NCBI GenBank assembly: GCA_002473165.1
Contig: DKSD01000088.1
Location: 4,175 to 68,174, forward strand
Direction of reading: 5' to 3'
DNA from: Succinatimonas sp. UBA7265
Lineage (GTDB): Bacteria; Pseudomonadota; Gammaproteobacteria; Enterobacterales; Succinivibrionaceae
Length of the DNA: 64,000 nt
Shown: piece after piece, positions 59,648 to 64,000 of the stretch
Layout of the letters: each line of letters begins with the position of its first letter
Numbering within the stretch: the stretch's first letter is position 1
Notes under the pieces: generated by a model
The model's input: the letters and a program-made list of their open reading frames with translations, nothing else
Databases searched by the model: none
Told to the model about the DNA's origin: nothing
Made by a program: the position numbers and the translations under genes

Positions 59648-60995
59648 ATGTTTAATAAATACCGCAATATGGACATGCTGCACGGCAGTCTTTGGGACAA
59701 GCTGGCCGCGTTTGCGCTGCCTTTGGCTTTAACGTCGGTCTTGCAGCAGTTCTACAACGCCGCCGATGTCATGGTGCTCGGGCGCTTTGCAGGCGATGCG
59801 GACATGGCGGCTGTGGGCAACAGCATCCCGGTCGTGGCGCTCATCGTCAACCTGTTCGTGGGGCTGTCTTTGGGCGCCAACGTCGTGATGGCCCGTTTTA
59901 TCGGGGCGGGCAGGCCCCAGGAGGCGGTGCGCGCCATGCACACGGCGCTGTGGATAGCGCTTGCAAGCGGCCTTGGCGTTGCCATAGCCGGATTGGCGCT
60001 TACGCATTCTGTCATCTCGTGGATGGGCGTTCCTGAGGAGATCCGCGCCCCTGCGGCCGTGTATTTGCGCTGGTATTTTCTGGCCATGCCGCTCATCTCT
60101 CTGTTTAACTTCGAGGCGGCGTTTTTCCGCAGCGTCGGCGACACCGGCACGCCGCTCATGGCGCTCATCCTCTCCTGCTCTTTTAATATCGCCGGCAACC
60201 TCGTTGCCGTGACCGTGTTTGACAGCGGGATCTCAGGCGTGGCCTGCGTGACGCTGCTCGCCTTTGGCGTAAGCTCGGCCTTCCTTTGGCGGCGTCTGCG
60301 GCGGGCGCACGGGCTGCTGCACCTTTCTTACAGCAATCTGCGGATCTTTGAGATCCGCAAGGCGCGCGCGATCGTCTCGATCGGCATGCCCGCAGGCGTG
60401 CAGGGCATGGTGTTCGCGTTCTCAAACCTTATCATCCAGGCGGCGATCAATTCGCTGGGCCCTGAGGCCATGGCGGCGGCCTTTACCATCGAGAACAACG
60501 CGTTCTGCTTTATCAACGCTTTCGGCCAGGCCGCCACCACCTTCACCGGGCAGAACTGCGGCGCCGGCGATCTTAAGCGCTGCAAAAAGATCTTCTGGGA
60601 GTGCCTGCTGTGGGATGAGGCGGTGTGCGCGGTGCTCGCCGTTTCAGGCTATCTGGCCTCGCCCTGGCTTTTAGGGCTGTTCACCGACAGCGAGGAGGTT
60701 GTGGAGATCGGCATGCTGCGCATCATCTGGGTGCTGCTGCCCCAGGGAATTAACGCGTTTTTGGAGGTGTTCTCCGGGGCGATGCGCGGTTACGGCTACT
60801 CGCTGCCGCCTGCTTTGACCGTGCTCTTTTGCGTGTGCGGCGAGCGGCTGTTATGGGTGTGGTTTGCCTTCCCGCAAAAGCCTGACTATGAGACGCTGAT
60901 GGTGACCTATCCTTTAAGCTGGCTCATCACCGTGCCGCCGCTGGCCTTCCTCTATATCCGCTGCCTGCGTTATTTTGCCCCCAAAGCCGCTGGTC

Positions 60996-61012
<17 letters not shown>
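59648..61012 (+). CDS. MATE family efflux transporter (copy 2)
   Basis: This 454-residue MATE protein (MDMLHGSLWDKLAAFALPLALTS, IPVVALIVNLFVGLSLGANVVMARFIGAG, NCGAGDLKRC) has about 12 membrane segments and is closer to the pseudogene than to copy 1. Its end overlaps the apaH end by 17 nt. Substrate unknown. Confidence 0.9.
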
Positions 61013-61844
<832 letters not shown>

Positions 61845-61948
61845 GATCGCCTCCTTTGAGGATTATCTCACGATGCGCACCTGTGTCACCCGTCTCCTTT
61901 ATGCCGCGCGCCCCTTTGGTAGAATTGCACCATCAAAGGAGGGATCCT

Positions 61949-63808
61949 ATGCCCCGCATCTCCAGAAGCTTTATCGCCGAACGCCTGCTGCCTGCCGTGT
62001 CCATAGAAAAGCTCATCGGCAGCTACCTGCCGCTTAAGCGGTCGGGCTCAAACTACATGTGCTGCTGCCCTTTTCACCATGAAAAGACGCCGTCGTTCAG
62101 CGTGACCCCCTCCAAGAACATGTTCTACTGCTTCGGCTGCCACGAGCACGGCGACGCTCTGGGTTTCCTCATGAAGTACAAGAACCTGAGCTTCGTGGAT
62201 GCCGTTGAGGATCTGGCCGCTTTTGCCGGCATGCCCGTTGAGTATGAGGAGGGCGGATCGCCTGACCGCGCGGACGCGTACCGGGGCATGTACGAGCTCA
62301 TGGATCGCGTGGCCTCGGCTTTTACCCGGGTGCTCTTTGATCCGCGCGGTCAGGCCGGCTTTGACTACTTCACCAAAAAGCGCGGCTTAAGCCGCGACAC
62401 CCTGATCTCCTCGCGCCTGGGCTTTGCCCCGGAGGGCTGGCATTTCCTCGAGGAGGAGGTGTGCCGCTCCGAGGATGAGAAGCGGCTGTTAAGCTCGCTG
62501 GGCATGATCGTCAGCCGCGATGACGGCAAGCGCTTTGACATGTACCGCAATCGCGTCATGATCCCGATCTTTGACCGCAAGGGGCGGGTGATCTCCTTTG
62601 GCGGGCGCACCATGGGCGATGACAAGCCCAAGTACATGAACACGAAAGAAACGCCGATCTTCCGCAAGCGCAACGAGCTCTTCGGGCTGTACGAGTGCCT
62701 GAAGGCCTCGCGCAACCGCCCGGAGCGTATCGTGGTCGTCGAGGGCTACATGGACGTGATCTCGGTGCGCCAGGCGGGGATCAGCTATGCCGTGGCCTCG
62801 CTGGGCACGGCGACGACGCCCGAGCAGTTCAAGCTGATGTTCCGTTACACGAAGAAAGTCATCTGCTGCTATGACGGCGACAGCGCCGGCCGCGCCGCGG
62901 CCTGGCACGCGCTGGACACCATCACCCCGGTGCTCTCCGACGACACCGAGGTGCGCTTTGCCTTCCTGCCCCCCGAGGACGATCCGGATTCGCTGGTGAG
63001 GACGCAGGGACCTGGGGCTTTCATCCGCTTCCTCGACGCGGCGCAGAGCTACCCCGAGTTCCTGGTAAGCCACATCGAGAAACAGCACAACTTAAATGAT
63101 CCCGGGGATCGCGCCCGCTTCTTTGCCGAGGCCGCCCAAAAGATCCGCGCCATCCCGCTCAAGGCGCTGCAGGAAGTCACAGCCGAGGTGCTCGCAGAGC
63201 GCCATAAGCTCACGGTCGAGCGCGTGCATGAGATGGTGGGCAGCGCCCCGGCGGAGCGCGGCGAACCTGAGCTTGCCGAGGCTGAGGAACAGTCAGATCG
63301 CGGCATTCTGAGCACGCCGATGCGCCGGCTGATCTCGTTTGCGCTGCAATACCCGCTCATCGTCGCCCAGGCCTACCAGAACTTCCGTCTCGAGGACTTT
63401 TTAAACCTGTGCGAGCGCCTTAAAGTGCGCGGCACCTCGGAGGCCCAGCGGCTTTTGGGGAGCATCAGCGAGATCAACGAAACCCAGGTGGCCGGCACTC
63501 CGGGCGGCGATCGCACCGCCAGGCTTTCGACGGCGGTGCTGCTGGCGCGCGAGGAAAACGAAAAAGTGCGCCACTATTACGATCTGCTTGCCGGAGCCGA
63601 TCTCGGCGTGCAGTGCCGGGACGGCAAGGACGCGCTCTCAAGGCGCGCCCAGTATCTTGCGGAACTTTTGCCTGAGGTGCTGGCGCGGGCGCTGCGCGAG
63701 AGGGCGGCGCTGCTCTCTGGCTCAGGCGGGAGTGTAAGCGAGAGCGCGCTGGCCGAGGCGGCGGCGATCAGCCGCGGCCTGATGGATCGCGGCCTTCAGA
63801 CTTCTTGA
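61949..63808 (+). CDS. dnaG: DNA primase DnaG
   Basis: DnaG makes the RNA primers of replication. The 619 residues have the N-terminal zinc ribbon CCCPFHHEKTPSFSV ... YCFGCHEHGD (about 37-70), the Toprim motifs VVVEGYMDV and YDGDSAGRAAAW, and a C-terminal helicase-binding region. AAAGGAGGG precedes the ATG at 61949; TAGAAT at 61920-61925 is a possible -10. The frame could run back to 61856 without support. It is about 40 residues longer than the E. coli enzyme. Confidence 0.96.
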   Translation: MPRISRSFIAERLLPAVSIEKLIGSYLPLKRSGSNYMCCCPFHHEKTPSFSVTPSKNMFYCFGCHEHGDALGFLMKYKNLSFVDAVEDLAAFAGMPVEYEEGGSPDRADAYRGMYELMDRVASAFTRVLFDPRGQAGFDYFTKKRGLSRDTLISSRLGFAPEGWHFLEEEVCRSEDEKRLLSSLGMIVSRDDGKRFDMYRNRVMIPIFDRKGRVISFGGRTMGDDKPKYMNTKETPIFRKRNELFGLYECLKASRNRPERIVVVEGYMDVISVRQAGISYAVASLGTATTPEQFKLMFRYTKKVICCYDGDSAGRAAAWHALDTITPVLSDDTEVRFAFLPPEDDPDSLVRTQGPGAFIRFLDAAQSYPEFLVSHIEKQHNLNDPGDRARFFAEAAQKIRAIPLKALQEVTAEVLAERHKLTVERVHEMVGSAPAERGEPELAEAEEQSDRGILSTPMRRLISFALQYPLIVAQAYQNFRLEDFLNLCERLKVRGTSEAQRLLGSISEINETQVAGTPGGDRTARLSTAVLLAREENEKVRHYYDLLAGADLGVQCRDGKDALSRRAQYLAELLPEVLARALRERAALLSGSGGSVSESALAEAAAISRGLMDRGLQTS

Positions 63809-63844
63809 CCGCGTAAGGGATTGCAGATAAGATCTGTCCGTTGC

Positions 63845-63921
63845 GGCCCTTTAGCTCAGTTGGTTAGAGCAGGCGACTCATAATCGCTTGGTCGCTGGTT
63901 CGAGTCCAGCAAGGGCCACCA
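63845..63921 (+). tRNA. ileX: tRNA-Ile2 (anticodon CAU, lysidine-type)
   Basis: The 77-nt cloverleaf has a GGCCCTT/AAGGGCC acceptor stem, D stem GCTC/GAGC, anticodon stem GGCGA/TCGCT with loop CTCATAA, T stem, and an encoded CCA end. The anticodon is CAU, but the anticodon stem and variable loop match tRNA-Ile2 (ileX), where C34 becomes lysidine and reads AUA, rather than elongator tRNA-Met. The remaining 79 nt to the window edge show nothing I recognise. Confidence 0.9.
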
Positions 63922-64000
63922 CCTCATCCTTCTCCTTCCTGAATTTCCCCTGAATCCTCTGCACTCGGTGACCGGGTAACCCAAACTTTGCACTGTAGGT

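Noticed and set aside
63845..63921. Elongator or initiator tRNA-Met
   Set aside because: The anticodon is CAU, but the anticodon stem and variable loop match tRNA-Ile2 of the ileX type.

Overview
The window is a 64 kb stretch of a GC-rich gammaproteobacterial chromosome. The best evidence is gene order: nnr-tsaE-amidase-mutL-miaA-hfq-hflX-hflK-hflC-purA (9310-21360) is the classic gammaproteobacterial run, and ispB/rplU-rpmA-obg, dnaG and an ileX-like tRNA-Ile2(CAU) fit the same group. MutL lacks the endonuclease motif, as in MutH-type gammaproteobacteria. A host-associated anaerobe of the Succinivibrionaceae type is possible, but that is a guess.

Layout. 1-4160: an HxlR regulator, possibly divergent from a gene cut by the window edge, then a two-gene Lhr-like helicase/DUF2791 ATPase operon that looks like the accessory half of a BREX or Ter system standing alone. 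4244-9125: prmA, a degenerate PTS EIIBC-like membrane protein, recJ and a polyphosphate glucokinase. 9310-21408: the housekeeping run. 21433-35683: an accessory catabolic region with a DeoR regulator, a PotABC-like importer, three paralogous Tat-exported binding proteins, two divergent APH-fold kinases, an SDR dehydrogenase, an intruding DUF4143 ATPase and a class III PLP enzyme of the phospho-lyase (AGXT2L/PbfA) branch. 35849-37217: tatABC. 37387-43769: a phosphonate cluster (PhnX, Fe-dependent alcohol dehydrogenase, PhnD/C/E/E importer, DeoR regulator) with no PhnW transaminase. 43858-52009: an aldo-keto reductase and a complete type I Wadjet (JetABCD) operon. 52160-63921: an alpha-amylase-like protein without its catalytic residues, ispB, rplU-rpmA-obg-folA, two intact MATE transporters flanking a deleted MATE pseudogene, apaH, dnaG and tRNA-Ile2.

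How the genes may work together. The least ordinary part is 21-36 kb. Three binding-protein cassettes share the same promoter architecture, a related box precedes the PLP enzyme and tatA, and a second conserved block also lies upstream of the transporter ATPase. I infer one regulon in which an amino alcohol is imported, phosphorylated by an APH-fold kinase, and split by a PLP phospho-lyase to an aldehyde, ammonia and phosphate, with tat co-expressed because the binding proteins carry Tat signals. The adjacent PhnX cluster also ends in an aldehyde plus phosphate, probably from a hydroxy- or amino-phosphonate. All of this is inference from family, neighbourhood and shared motifs; the substrate is unknown.
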